Shown piece by piece: positions 34,665 to 42,886 of a stretch of DNA of 64,000 bases. This stretch comes from Geobacter sp. (lineage in GTDB: Bacteria; Desulfobacterota; Desulfuromonadia; Geobacterales; DSM-12255). Below the pieces are notes generated by a model, which was not told where the DNA came from, searched no databases, and saw only the letters and a program-made list of their open reading frames with translations. The position numbers and the translations under genes are program-made. Each line of letters opens with the position of its first letter. The stretch's first letter is position 1. The DNA is taken from positions 248,001-312,000 of the forward strand of contig WKKR01000003.1 of NCBI GenBank assembly GCA_009684525.1, written 5' to 3'.

Positions 34665-36365
34665 ATGGCCAAGATCGTCGTTGACCCGATCACCCGTATC
34701 GAAGGACACCTCCGGATCGAGGCGGAGGTGAACGGCGGCAGGATTACCGATGCCTGGAGCGGCAGCACCATGTTCCGGGGGATCGAAAAGATCCTGCAGG
34801 GGCGTGACCCCCGCGACGCCTGGTACTTCACCCAGCGCTTCTGCGGGGTCTGCACTACGGTCCATTCCATTGCCTCCATCCGGGCCGTGGAGAATGCGCT
34901 GAACATCACGGTCCCCCCCAATGCGGATCTGATCCGCAACATCATCATGGGGGTCCAGAACGTTCAGGACCATGTCATCCACTTCTACCACCTGCATGCC
35001 CTGGACTGGGTGGACATCACCTCGGCTCTCAGGGCCGATCCCGCCGGGACTGCGTCGCTCGCCGCTTCTCTGTCCGAATGGCCGCTCAATTCCACCACCT
35101 ATTTCAAAGAGGTGCAGGAAAAGCTGAAGGCCTTCGTTGCCAAGGGGCGTCTGGGGCCGTTTGCCAATGCCTACTGGGGACATCCGGCCATGAAGCTGCC
35201 ACCCGAGGCGAACCTGATGGCCACTGCCCATTACCTTGAAGCGTTGCAGTGGCAAAAAGACATCATCCGGATACACGCCATCCTCGGAAGCAAGAACCCC
35301 CATCCGCAGACCTTCCTGGTGGGGGGGATGGCGATCCCGATCGACCTGGATTCGCAGAACGCCCTCAATGCGGACAAACTTGCCGAGATCGGCGGCCTGT
35401 TGAAAAAGACCAGGGACTTTGTCGAGAAGGTCTATATCCCCGACCTGCTGGCCGTGGCCTCCTTCTACAAGGAGTGGGCCGGGATTGGCGGCGGCGTGGG
35501 GAATTATCTCAGTTATGGCGAGTTTCCCGACCCGGCAAGCGGCAGGATGTTCTTCCCGGCAGGGATCGTCCTCGGCAGGGACCTGTCCAAGGTGCATCCG
35601 GTGGACCAGAAAAAGATCGCCGAATACGTGGACCACTCCTGGTACGAGTATTCCGGGGGGAGCGGCAAGGGATTCCACCCCTGGGATGGCGAGACCGAGC
35701 CGAAATATACCGGCCCCCGGCCCCCCTACGAGCATCTGGACACCGACCGCAAATATTCGTGGGTCAAGTCCCCCCGCTACGAGGAGCGCTCCATGGAGGT
35801 GGGGCCTTTGGCCAAGCTGCTGGTGGCCTATGCCGCCGGACACAAGGAGACCAGGGACGCGGTCGGTCTCGTGCTGAAGCATCTCAACGTGGGACCCGAG
35901 GCCCTCTTTTCCACCCTGGGGAGGACCGCCGCCCGCGGCCTCGACTGCCTGATCACGGCCCAGCAGCTGCCCGGCTGGCTTGCCCAACTGGAGGACAACA
36001 TCGGCAAGGGTGACCTGCGGATCCACGCAGGCGAGAAATGGGATCCGGCCACCTGGCCCGGGGATGCTGCAGGTTACGGCTGGCACGAGGCACCGCGGGG
36101 GGCGCTCGGTCACTGGATCAAGATCCGGGGGGGGCAGATCCTCAATTACCAGGCAGTGGTCCCCTCCACCTGGAATGCTTCGCCGCGCGACCACAAGGGG
36201 CAGCGGGGACCTTACGAAGAGGCGCTGGTCGGCACACCCATTGCCGACCCGAACAAGCCGCTGGAGATCCTGCGCACGATCCATTCCTTTGATCCCTGTC
36301 TCGCCTGCGCCGTCCATGTTCTCGATGCCGCCGGCAACGAGACGGTGCGGGTCCGGGTAACGTAG
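34665..36365 (+). CDS. hyaB: [NiFe] hydrogenase large subunit
   Basis: Catalytic subunit of 566 residues that splits H2 at the NiFe centre. The N-terminal nickel motif RFCGVCTTVHS (about 58-68) and C-terminal SFDPCLACAVHVL are present; maturation protease cleaves after the His of the last motif, removing the tail ending VRVRVT. It starts five bases after the small subunit stop with GAGGAG ahead. It has no signal peptide and would be exported with the small subunit. In Geobacter such enzymes take up hydrogen and feed the quinone pool (Geobacter name hyaL). Confidence 0.96.
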   Translation: MAKIVVDPITRIEGHLRIEAEVNGGRITDAWSGSTMFRGIEKILQGRDPRDAWYFTQRFCGVCTTVHSIASIRAVENALNITVPPNADLIRNIIMGVQNVQDHVIHFYHLHALDWVDITSALRADPAGTASLAASLSEWPLNSTTYFKEVQEKLKAFVAKGRLGPFANAYWGHPAMKLPPEANLMATAHYLEALQWQKDIIRIHAILGSKNPHPQTFLVGGMAIPIDLDSQNALNADKLAEIGGLLKKTRDFVEKVYIPDLLAVASFYKEWAGIGGGVGNYLSYGEFPDPASGRMFFPAGIVLGRDLSKVHPVDQKKIAEYVDHSWYEYSGGSGKGFHPWDGETEPKYTGPRPPYEHLDTDRKYSWVKSPRYEERSMEVGPLAKLLVAYAAGHKETRDAVGLVLKHLNVGPEALFSTLGRTAARGLDCLITAQQLPGWLAQLEDNIGKGDLRIHAGEKWDPATWPGDAAGYGWHEAPRGALGHWIKIRGGQILNYQAVVPSTWNASPRDHKGQRGPYEEALVGTPIADPNKPLEILRTIHSFDPCLACAVHVLDAAGNETVRVRVT

Positions 36366-36373
36366 GAGGGGGT

Positions 36374-37030
36374 ATGGGACATCTCTACGAGAAGTATGTC
36401 TGGGAGATACCGGTCAGGGCGACCCACTGGGTCAACGTGCTCTCCATCGCGGTACTGACGCTGACCGGCATCTATATCGGCTCCCCTGCGACCCTGGGGG
36501 CGACCCCGTCGGATTATGTGATGGGCTGGGTCCGCTTTGTCCACTTCACCGCGGCCTACCTGTTTGCCGTCAGCGTCGCAAGCCGCATCTACTGGGCGTT
36601 CAGGGGGAACCGCTATGCGTCCTGGCGGGAGTTTTTCCCCATCCTCACCCCGGCGGGGCGACGCAACATGCTGGCGACCTTTCGCTACTACACCTTCCTC
36701 TGCAAAAAGGGGCCGCAACCGGTCGGGCACAACGCACTTGCCGGCACCACCTATGCGCTGGTCTTCGTGCTCTACCTGGTGATGATCGTGACCGGTTTCA
36801 CCCTCTATGCCGAGCATGCGCCGCTGGGAACCATGCACAAGCTGACCGGCTGGCTGCTGGTGCTCTTTTCCAACCAGACCCTCCGGCTGACGCACCACTG
36901 CGTCATGTGGCTTCTGATCGGCTTTGCCATCCATCACGTCTACAGCGCCTGGCTGATGGATGTCAAGGAGCGGGGCGGGGTCATGTCCAGCATGTTCAGC
37001 GGCTACAAGGCCGTGCGTACGAAGGACTGA
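36374..37030 (+). CDS. hyaC: Hydrogenase cytochrome b subunit
   Basis: Integral di-heme b cytochrome of 218 residues with four to five membrane helices; His candidates lie in RATHWVN, VRFVHFTAAY, MHKLTGW and AIHHVYSAW. It passes electrons from the small subunit's distal cluster to menaquinone. It starts nine bases after the large subunit with AGGAGGGGG ahead. HyaC family by length, order and His positions (Geobacter name hyaB). Confidence 0.93.
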   Translation: MGHLYEKYVWEIPVRATHWVNVLSIAVLTLTGIYIGSPATLGATPSDYVMGWVRFVHFTAAYLFAVSVASRIYWAFRGNRYASWREFFPILTPAGRRNMLATFRYYTFLCKKGPQPVGHNALAGTTYALVFVLYLVMIVTGFTLYAEHAPLGTMHKLTGWLLVLFSNQTLRLTHHCVMWLLIGFAIHHVYSAWLMDVKERGGVMSSMFSGYKAVRTKD

Positions 37031-37084
37031 CAGCCTGGCGCACGTGCAACGCCGGGGATATCAACAGGCAGCAGGGGAGGCGGT

Positions 37085-37561
37085 CTGGCAGTTCTCGTCC
37101 TTGGCATCGGCAACCTGGTCATGTCCGACGACGGCGTCGGCGTCCGGGTGGTGCAGCGACTGGCAACCGGCTATCGCTTTCCGCCGGAGGTGAGCCTGCT
37201 GGATGGCGGCACCCTGGGGCTGGATCTCCTGCCCCGGCTGGAGGGGGTGGAGCGGCTTCTGGTGGTGGATGCCATCGATTCGAGTGAAGCACCGGGGACC
37301 CTGGTGCGCCTGTCCGGCGAGGAGGTGCCGGTGGCCCTGGCAACCAGGCTGTCACCGCACCAGATGGGGCTGAAGGACCTGCTTGCCGTTGCCGACCTGC
37401 AGGGATTCTGCCCGGCAGAGGTGGTGCTGGTCGGGGTTCAGCCCGCCTGCATCGAGATGGGAATGGAGCTGTCGGATGTCGTGGCGGGGAGGTTCGACGA
37501 GCTCACGCAGCGGGTGCTCGTCGAACTGTCGGCATGGGGAATCGATCCGCTTTCCTGCTGA
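37085..37561 (+). CDS. hyaD: Hydrogenase maturation protease, apparent CTG start
   Basis: Nickel-dependent endopeptidase that trims the large subunit C-terminus after NiFe insertion. Expected features: N-terminal LVLGIGNLVMSDDGVG, DGGTLGLDLLP (metal Asp) and LSPHQMGLKDLL (metal His). The only ATG in frame (37121) lies inside the LGIGNLVMSDDG motif and would delete the conserved beta strand. The frame is open back to 37031 without ATG, GTG or TTG. A CTG at 37085, four bases after GGGGAGG, restores a standard N-terminus (158 residues). I therefore propose a CTG start; a sequencing error upstream is the alternative. It closes the hya operon. Confidence 0.82.
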   Translation: MAVLVLGIGNLVMSDDGVGVRVVQRLATGYRFPPEVSLLDGGTLGLDLLPRLEGVERLLVVDAIDSSEAPGTLVRLSGEEVPVALATRLSPHQMGLKDLLAVADLQGFCPAEVVLVGVQPACIEMGMELSDVVAGRFDELTQRVLVELSAWGIDPLSC

Positions 37562-37584
37562 GAAAAAGAGACGCCCCAGAAACA

Positions 37585-37617
37585 AAAGGCCCGCCCGGAT
37601 ACCGGACGGGCCTTTCT
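37585..37617. terminator. Terminator between convergent hyaD and aminotransferase
   Basis: AAAGGCCCGCCCGG (37585-37598) with CCGGACGGGCCTTT (37602-37615), one mismatch, T-rich on both strands. Confidence 0.8.
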
Positions 37618-37635
37618 CATTGCAGGAGAGGCAGT

Positions 37636-38940
37636 TCAGGATTTGAGGTATGCGTCGATCTTTTTCGCCAGGGTCTTGTAGATCCGCTCGCATTCTGCCG
37701 GGTCCCGCTCCAGCAGGGTCACCCGGAACCCTTGCAGGGGGGTGGAGAACGAAGAGAGCGGGACGATGCAGATCCCGGTGCTGGCAAGCACATAGTAGAC
37801 GAAGCGCTTGTCCGGCGACACGCCCGGCGCATTGACCAGGTCTTCCACCAGGGCTCTCACCTCCGGGTTTTCTATGGGGAGCGACTGCCGGCTGGTGAGC
37901 AGCCCCTCCTCGAAGGCGACCGCCATGTAGAAGGCGCCGTTGGTCCGGTTCACCATCAGCCCAGGCACATCCTTGAGGAAGTTGTAGGTGATGTTGCTCA
38001 TCTGCTCATAGCGGCTGGTCCGCTCAGCAAGGTAGACCGGGTATTCCGGATGGCTCATGATCGCCGGGATCACCTTCTGCGGCAGGGTGGTGGAGCAGAC
38101 CTCGTTCATCTTGGTGTTGAGGATGGCGTTGACGTAATGCTGGAATCGCTCGTCCCGGCTGAAGTTGTAGACCTCGATCCAGCCGCAGCGCGAGCCGGGC
38201 CAGGGCAGCTCCTTGGAGATCCCCTTCATGGCGATGCCCGGCACGTCGCCGATCACGTCGGAGAGCGGCACGGTCTTCTCGCCGTTGTAGACGATGTTGT
38301 TATAGACCTCATCGGCCAGGATGAAGAGGTCGTACTCGCGGGCAATGGCGACGATCTGGCGCAGAAGCTCCTCCGGGTAGGCCATGCCGGTCGGGTTGTC
38401 CGGGTTGATGATCATGATGCCGGCCACGTTCGGGTTGTACTTCACCAGGTTGCGGATCTCCTCGATGTTCGGATACCAGCGGTTTTTGGGATCGAGGCTG
38501 AAGCAGAGCGGCGCGGTGTGGGCATGGGCAGACTCCGCCGACGAGTGGGTGGTGTAGGAGGGGGAGGCCATGAGGATGCGCGTCTCGGGGTTCAGCACGC
38601 CATAGAGCTTGGCAATGGCATCGCCCAGGCCGTTGAAGAAGATGATGTCCTCCGGCGTGATCTGCGCTCCGCCGCGCCGGTTGGTCAGCCCGCAGATGAA
38701 CTCCCGCGTCTCCAGGACGCCGCGGGTATGGGCGTAGCCATAGGAGTCGTTCTCCATGGCGGCCGCGGCAACGATCCCCTTCATCCAGTCCGGGATGATC
38801 TCACCCTTGACGATCGGGTCGCCGATGTTCTCCCAGTTGATCTTTACCCCGTGCTTCTGCAGTTTCTCGGCTACGTTGACGATGTTGCGGATTTCATAGG
38901 TGATCCTGCCGGCGCTGGGGGGGACGAGTTCGTTTCTCAT
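37636..38940 (-). CDS. PLP-dependent class I/II aminotransferase
   Basis: Fold-type I aminotransferase of 434 residues. The PLP site reads KGISKELPWPGSRCGW, the Lys being the Schiff base, and cofactor contacts are NPDNPTG and ADEVYNN. The N-terminal RITYEIRNIVNVA block is seen in a subgroup annotated as aspartate/alanine-type aminotransferases, but the substrate is not settled. GGAGGCAATGC precedes the ATG. A strong terminator-like hairpin lies in its leader (38994-39024), suggesting attenuation. Confidence 0.88.
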   Translation of the reverse strand: MRNELVPPSAGRITYEIRNIVNVAEKLQKHGVKINWENIGDPIVKGEIIPDWMKGIVAAAAMENDSYGYAHTRGVLETREFICGLTNRRGGAQITPEDIIFFNGLGDAIAKLYGVLNPETRILMASPSYTTHSSAESAHAHTAPLCFSLDPKNRWYPNIEEIRNLVKYNPNVAGIMIINPDNPTGMAYPEELLRQIVAIAREYDLFILADEVYNNIVYNGEKTVPLSDVIGDVPGIAMKGISKELPWPGSRCGWIEVYNFSRDERFQHYVNAILNTKMNEVCSTTLPQKVIPAIMSHPEYPVYLAERTSRYEQMSNITYNFLKDVPGLMVNRTNGAFYMAVAFEEGLLTSRQSLPIENPEVRALVEDLVNAPGVSPDKRFVYYVLASTGICIVPLSSFSTPLQGFRVTLLERDPAECERIYKTLAKKIDAYLKS

Positions 38941-38965
38941 GCATTGCCTCCGAAGATGGTCTGGC

Positions 38966-39024
38966 AGCACCCGCAAAGGGTGCAGCGAAAATGAAAAGGC
39001 CGCGGGATAGTCCCGCGGCCTTTT
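38966..39024 (-). promoter_or_regulatory. Hairpins in the aminotransferase leader
   Basis: A perfect 14-bp stem AAAAGGCCGCGGGA (38994-39007) with TCCCGCGGCCTTTT (39011-39024), loop of three, is followed on the reverse strand by a T-rich run, and a second hairpin GCACCC/GGGTGC (38966-38982) follows before the ribosome site. A terminator placed 54 bases before the start codon suggests transcription attenuation. Confidence 0.55.
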
Positions 39025-39205
39025 GAGCTGGTAGTGTCGTAAAAGGTGAACGCTACCGGAAAGCGGGCATACCTGCGGCATCCGACGCCGCTGCGCCGGT
39101 AGCTCGTGCTGCTGCAGAATATGCGATCATTCCGGTGAATTTCATAATATACCCACATAACATAGTCGCAACCCGCCGTCAACGAATATATGCAACCTCA
39201 GCCGG

Positions 39206-39802
39206 TCACTCGCAGGAAACCAGGAACCTGCCGTCGTCGTCGCGCCATTTGATCCAGCCGGAATCGGTCAGGTCGACGAGCACCAGGATCCAGCTGCCGC
39301 TGACTTCCACCACGCGCAGGCTGCTGCGGCTGCTCAATGCTCCCAATGCAGGCGCATGGAGGTCGGGCGAGCTGCGCAACTGGGTGAGCTCCTTGCGGAG
39401 ACCGGGCAGCATCCGCACCTCGCGCCCTCTCAGATAGCTCCCCCACGATTCGTAGCGCCAGTGCCGGGCCATTTCCAGCCACCCCTCGCGCCCCCCCTCG
39501 TCGTAGATCACCTTCACCCAGTCTCCCTTCTTGCGGGTGACCACTGCCAGAAAGGAGTTTGCGGCGCATTTGAGCGCGGGTGAGAGCTGGGGGAGGTCGA
39601 GCGGGTCCAGCTCGCCGATCCTGCCGATGCCCGGTTCGCGGTAGAGATGGAGTGGAAGCTGGTCAACGGCGGTTTTCGCGGGGATGCAGCGGATGGTGAG
39701 GATGCCGTTGCCCGCCAGCGGGCGTGGCTTCGGTGGGGCGGAACGTGCCGGGCCGGCTGTGGCAAGGAGCAGCAGGCATATGAGCAGGAAGGCCCGGCGC
39801 AC
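39206..39802 (-). CDS. Exported SH3-like domain protein
   Basis: Secreted protein of 198 residues with a signal peptide (VRRAFLLICLLLLATAGPARSA) and two SH3-like repeats: one around WVKVIYDEGGREGWLEM and one around SWILVLVDLTDSGWIKW. Such bacterial SH3 modules bind cell-wall or envelope components. GTG start four bases downstream of the cupin stop, so translation is probably coupled; no good ribosome site otherwise. Function unknown. Confidence 0.72.
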   Translation of the reverse strand: MRRAFLLICLLLLATAGPARSAPPKPRPLAGNGILTIRCIPAKTAVDQLPLHLYREPGIGRIGELDPLDLPQLSPALKCAANSFLAVVTRKKGDWVKVIYDEGGREGWLEMARHWRYESWGSYLRGREVRMLPGLRKELTQLRSSPDLHAPALGALSSRSSLRVVEVSGSWILVLVDLTDSGWIKWRDDDGRFLVSCE

Positions 39803-39806
39803 CGGA

Positions 39807-40277
39807 TCAGCCCAACAGTCGGGTAACGAGGCCGGCCAGGTAGGCGGCTGCCTCGGGGGTGCCTTCTTCCGGTGCCCACGACGCGGTTTCATCAGCAGAG
39901 AGGGGGAGGTAGGGGCCGGCCTTTGCCTCGAAAAAGACCGTGCCCGGTGCCAGGCAGACGGCACCGTGAAACAGGCCGTGGGGGATATCCACGGCAACCG
40001 CCGGCCCGCCGGGGGTGAGCACCACCGAGTCGAGGACCGTGCCGGCCTCGTCGAAGAGGATCACGCCGAGTGCCCCCCTGACGATGGTGAAGGTCTCGTC
40101 CTTGGCCTCGTCCAGGTGGCGGTGCGGCCGGATGTAGGAATTCGGCTCGATGGCGTTGAACAGCCTGTGGCAGCAGAATTCGTCGGTCGGGTGAAGATTG
40201 AGGTTCTTCCGCTTTCGCGGCGCCCCCTTGGCGACGTCGGAGAGTGCATCCAGATGCTTGGAAGTTATGATTCTCAT
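39807..40277 (-). CDS. WbuC-family cupin metalloprotein
   Basis: A 156-residue cupin: IRPHRHLDEAKDETFTIVRGAL supplies the first metal-site motif (HxH...E) and GLFHG the second His. WbuC-type cupins are found in O-antigen and envelope gene sets and are presumed sugar-binding or isomerase-like. AGGAC precedes the ATG. It forms a two-gene unit with the SH3-like protein. A repeat element occupies the gap to the VOC gene. Confidence 0.8.
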   Translation of the reverse strand: MRIITSKHLDALSDVAKGAPRKRKNLNLHPTDEFCCHRLFNAIEPNSYIRPHRHLDEAKDETFTIVRGALGVILFDEAGTVLDSVVLTPGGPAVAVDIPHGLFHGAVCLAPGTVFFEAKAGPYLPLSADETASWAPEEGTPEAAAYLAGLVTRLLG

Positions 40278-40304
40278 GTGTGAGTCCTGTCCGGGTGATA
40301 TTTC

Positions 40305-40425
40305 GTCACGCTCAAAAATACCCAGATGCACGGCGGCGAGGAAGAGGCGACGGAGGCGTACATGGAATGTACGTTGACGAGCCGATGACGAGCCAACACA
40401 GCAGATGGGTGTTTTTCAGCGTGAC
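40305..40425. repeat. Palindromic REP/MITE-like element
   Basis: About 120 bp bounded by 20-bp imperfect inverted arms: GTCACGCTCAAAAATACCCA (40305-40324) and its near complement ending at 40425 (TGGGTGTTTTTCAGCGTGAC), with an inner GTACAT/ATGTAC hairpin near 40359-40373. It carries no gene and ends at the stop codon of the VOC gene. The layout resembles dispersed intergenic palindromic repeats. Confidence 0.7.
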
Positions 40426-40779
40426 CTAACGGTCGACGAGGGCTATCTGGTTGCCTTCCGGATCCTTCACCACCGCCATCTTCCCCCAGGGGGTCTGCAT
40501 CAGCGGTTCGGCAAAGGCGACCCCTGCCTCCGTCAGCTTCCGGCAGAGCTCATCCAGCTCCTTGACGACAAGGGTAATGCCGGTGTGCCGCCCCACCAGG
40601 GGGTAGGCGTCCTCGTGCATGGCAGTGGCAACCCCCAGGTTCGTGGTGGAGCCGGGGAAGAACTCCATCATGAACTGGCCTTCGTTTGCCACCGGCAGAC
40701 CGAGTTGCTCCTTGTAGAAGTGCTGGGCAGCGGCGAAATCCCGAACAAATACGACCACGTTTTTCATGCGCTCGACCAC
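40426..40779 (-). CDS. VOC-superfamily (glyoxalase-like) protein
   Basis: A 117-residue single-module vicinal oxygen chelate protein: VVVFVRDFAAAQHFYKEQLGL at the start and KDPEGNQIALVD at the end, the paired beta-alpha-beta pattern. Such proteins include dioxygenases, glyoxalases and resistance proteins; no substrate can be named. GTG start with AAGGAG six bases ahead; MKNVVV twelve bases in is an alternative. Its stop touches the repeat element. Confidence 0.82.
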   Translation of the reverse strand: MVERMKNVVVFVRDFAAAQHFYKEQLGLPVANEGQFMMEFFPGSTTNLGVATAMHEDAYPLVGRHTGITLVVKELDELCRKLTEAGVAFAEPLMQTPWGKMAVVKDPEGNQIALVDR

Positions 40780-40911
40780 GGTAAGCTCCTTGTGTGAAAT
40801 CTGCCACTTTTATTAGCAGAGGGGCGGGTCCATGACAAGAGAATTTGCGGGTCGACTTGTCAGTTGCCTAATATTTGTTACTATATAACCGCCAATGGGC
40901 AAGGGGAGGGT

Positions 40912-42516
40912 ATGGAGCAACAGTTCAGGCCGCGAACCGTTTATGTGGCAGCTTCCAGCATGGCTCCGGTCGGCCGATATAACGGCAGGGAGCGCGAGCT
41001 GCTCAGCTTTCTCGGTCTGGCCGAGAAGGCGGGCGATGTCTTTGCCGCCGGCACGGTCCGACGCAGGGAGATCGACGCGGTGGTGGTCGGCTGCCAGAGC
41101 CCGGTCGCCTTTTCCGGCGTGGACAATACCGCTTCCAAGGTGGCCGGCGTGCTCGGCGTGTCCGGGAGCAAGTCGCTGCTCATCGACACGGCCTCCTCTT
41201 CCGGGGCCTCGGCACTGGAGGCCGCCTACCTGATGGTCGCCTCAGGCAGCTGCGACCATGTCCTGGCCCTGGGCATCCAGAAGATGAGCGATGTCAGCAC
41301 TCCGGAGGCAACCCGGATCGTAGCCGGGGTCATTGACCGGGATGAAGCGGAGTTCGGCCTGACCATGCCCGCCTGCGGAGCCCTGGTGGCGCGTGCCCTG
41401 ATGGAGCGGCTCGGGCTCTCCTTCTCCGAGTGGAGCGCCTTCTCGGCCCTGCTCACCGAGCGGGCCCACCGCTATGCCGCCCGCAATCCCGATGCCCATC
41501 TCCAGTTCCCCCTGCCGGTGGCCGACTATTTCAAACAGGTCGTGACCGGCAAGAACTACCTCTACTGGTGGCCCCTGCGCTACCACGACTTCTGCCCCAT
41601 GTCCGACGGCGTGGCTGCCGTGATCCTCACGGCCCGCCCCCACGATGTGGTAGTCGCGGGGGTCGGCAGCGCCACCGATATCCCCACCATTGCCGATCGC
41701 AACTACTTCCATTCCTTCCCGGCCACGGTGCGCGCCGCCGCAGAGGCCTACGGCATGGCGGGGATCAAGGATATCAGGGCGTTTGCCGGCACACTGCACG
41801 TCAACATGCACGACCCCTTCAACGGTTTCGGGCCGATCAACATGGCCGACCTGGGGATCGTGCCGCGTCGCAGGATCCTGGAGGCGCTCCTGGACGACAG
41901 CCTGACCGGCGACCGGGGGATGTTCCCCACCAACCTGACTGGCGGACTCAAGGGGCGGGGTCACCCGCTCGGCGCCACCGGGATGATCCAGGTCGTGGAG
42001 AATCACCGCCTGATCCGGGAGAGAGGCTTCAAGGCAGGGCTCTCTCATTCCATCGGCGGGCCGATCAACAATAACGTGGTCATCCTGCTGGAGCGGGCCG
42101 ACCATTACCGCCAGCGGGCGCCCGAGCCCTACCGCCCCTGGGGGTTGCCGTCGCTGGGGCGTCTCAAGCCGAAGGCGGTCACGGTAGAGAACCTGCTGGC
42201 CGGGGATGGGGTGGTGGAAGGGGCCTTTGTGACGGCCACGGTCCGTTACGACCACCAGAGCGGCGCACCGGCCGCGATCGTCATGATCGTCTCCTGCCGC
42301 TACCAGGGGGGGCGTTACAGCTTCCTCTTCGGCATCGGCGGGGAAAACCATACCGAGATCAGCCGGTTGACTCCCGGCGACCGGGTCAGTCTGGAGCTGG
42401 CGAATGGCCAGATCCTGGTCAACCGGATGCCGGTGAAGCGGTTCTATCAACGGACCATCGACGGGGTAACCGAAATGGCGGAAACTGGCTGGAAACGGAT
42501 TACGGGCAGGGGATAA
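40912..42516 (+). CDS. Thiolase-superfamily protein lacking the catalytic Cys
   Basis: A 534-residue thiolase-like protein of the SCP2 branch plus an extra C-terminal domain of about 110 residues. The nucleophile motif, usually xxxCASGxxA, reads IDTASSSGASAL, so Cys is replaced by Ser; the catalytic His in GRGHPLGATG and the HSIGGP block remain. Normal Claisen condensation is therefore doubtful; an acyltransferase or scaffolding role is possible. The tail (GAFVTATVRYDHQSGAPAAI) looks beta-rich, perhaps OB-like. AAGGGGAGGG precedes the ATG. No clear operon partner. Confidence 0.75.
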   Translation: MEQQFRPRTVYVAASSMAPVGRYNGRERELLSFLGLAEKAGDVFAAGTVRRREIDAVVVGCQSPVAFSGVDNTASKVAGVLGVSGSKSLLIDTASSSGASALEAAYLMVASGSCDHVLALGIQKMSDVSTPEATRIVAGVIDRDEAEFGLTMPACGALVARALMERLGLSFSEWSAFSALLTERAHRYAARNPDAHLQFPLPVADYFKQVVTGKNYLYWWPLRYHDFCPMSDGVAAVILTARPHDVVVAGVGSATDIPTIADRNYFHSFPATVRAAAEAYGMAGIKDIRAFAGTLHVNMHDPFNGFGPINMADLGIVPRRRILEALLDDSLTGDRGMFPTNLTGGLKGRGHPLGATGMIQVVENHRLIRERGFKAGLSHSIGGPINNNVVILLERADHYRQRAPEPYRPWGLPSLGRLKPKAVTVENLLAGDGVVEGAFVTATVRYDHQSGAPAAIVMIVSCRYQGGRYSFLFGIGGENHTEISRLTPGDRVSLELANGQILVNRMPVKRFYQRTIDGVTEMAETGWKRITGRG

Positions 42517-42573
42517 CGGAACGGGAGGCATTCACCGGGCAGTCTAAATCTCACTCAATAAAGGAGAAAAGAG

Positions 42574-42750
42574 ATGAAGATCGATGAGGTCAAGGCGTTG
42601 GCGAAGCAGAAAGGGGTCAAGGCGGGAAAGATGAAGAAGGCAGAGCTGATCCAGGCGATCCAGCGTGCAGAGGGGAACGAGGAGTGCTACAACAGCGGCA
42701 ATGCCCCGACCTGCGGGCAGGAGCAGTGCCTCTGGCGCGAAGACTGCTGA
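42574..42750 (+). CDS. Small SAP-like protein with Cys-rich tail
   Basis: Fifty-eight residues: the first half (MKIDEVKALAKQKGVKAGKM, then KKAELIQAIQ) is a SAP/Rho-N-like helix-turn-helix associated with nucleic acid binding; the tail holds four cysteines (EECYNSGNAPTCGQEQCLWREDC). AAAGGAG precedes the ATG by about nine bases, and a terminator follows. Function unknown; probably expressed independently. Confidence 0.7.
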   Translation: MKIDEVKALAKQKGVKAGKMKKAELIQAIQRAEGNEECYNSGNAPTCGQEQCLWREDC

Positions 42751-42784
42751 TAGCGTAGCGACAGGAATAGTAGCAGTGATTTCG

Positions 42785-42816
42785 AGCCCTTCCGTGAAAT
42801 GCGGGAGGGCTTTTCT
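42785..42816 (+). terminator. Intrinsic terminator
   Basis: AGCCCTTCCG (42785-42794) with CGGGAGGGCT (42802-42811), then TTTCTTT. It isolates the small gene from the gcv operon. Confidence 0.8.
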
Positions 42817-42886
42817 TTCGATTTACAAACCTTGTCAAATCGGCTAAAGTTGTTGGCCGCATGCGTCACGAAGAGGGGGAAACGCC

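Noticed and set aside
42817-42886. Glycine riboswitch before gcvT
   Set aside because: Only about 70 bases lie between the preceding terminator and the start codon, and no aptamer-like sequence is present.
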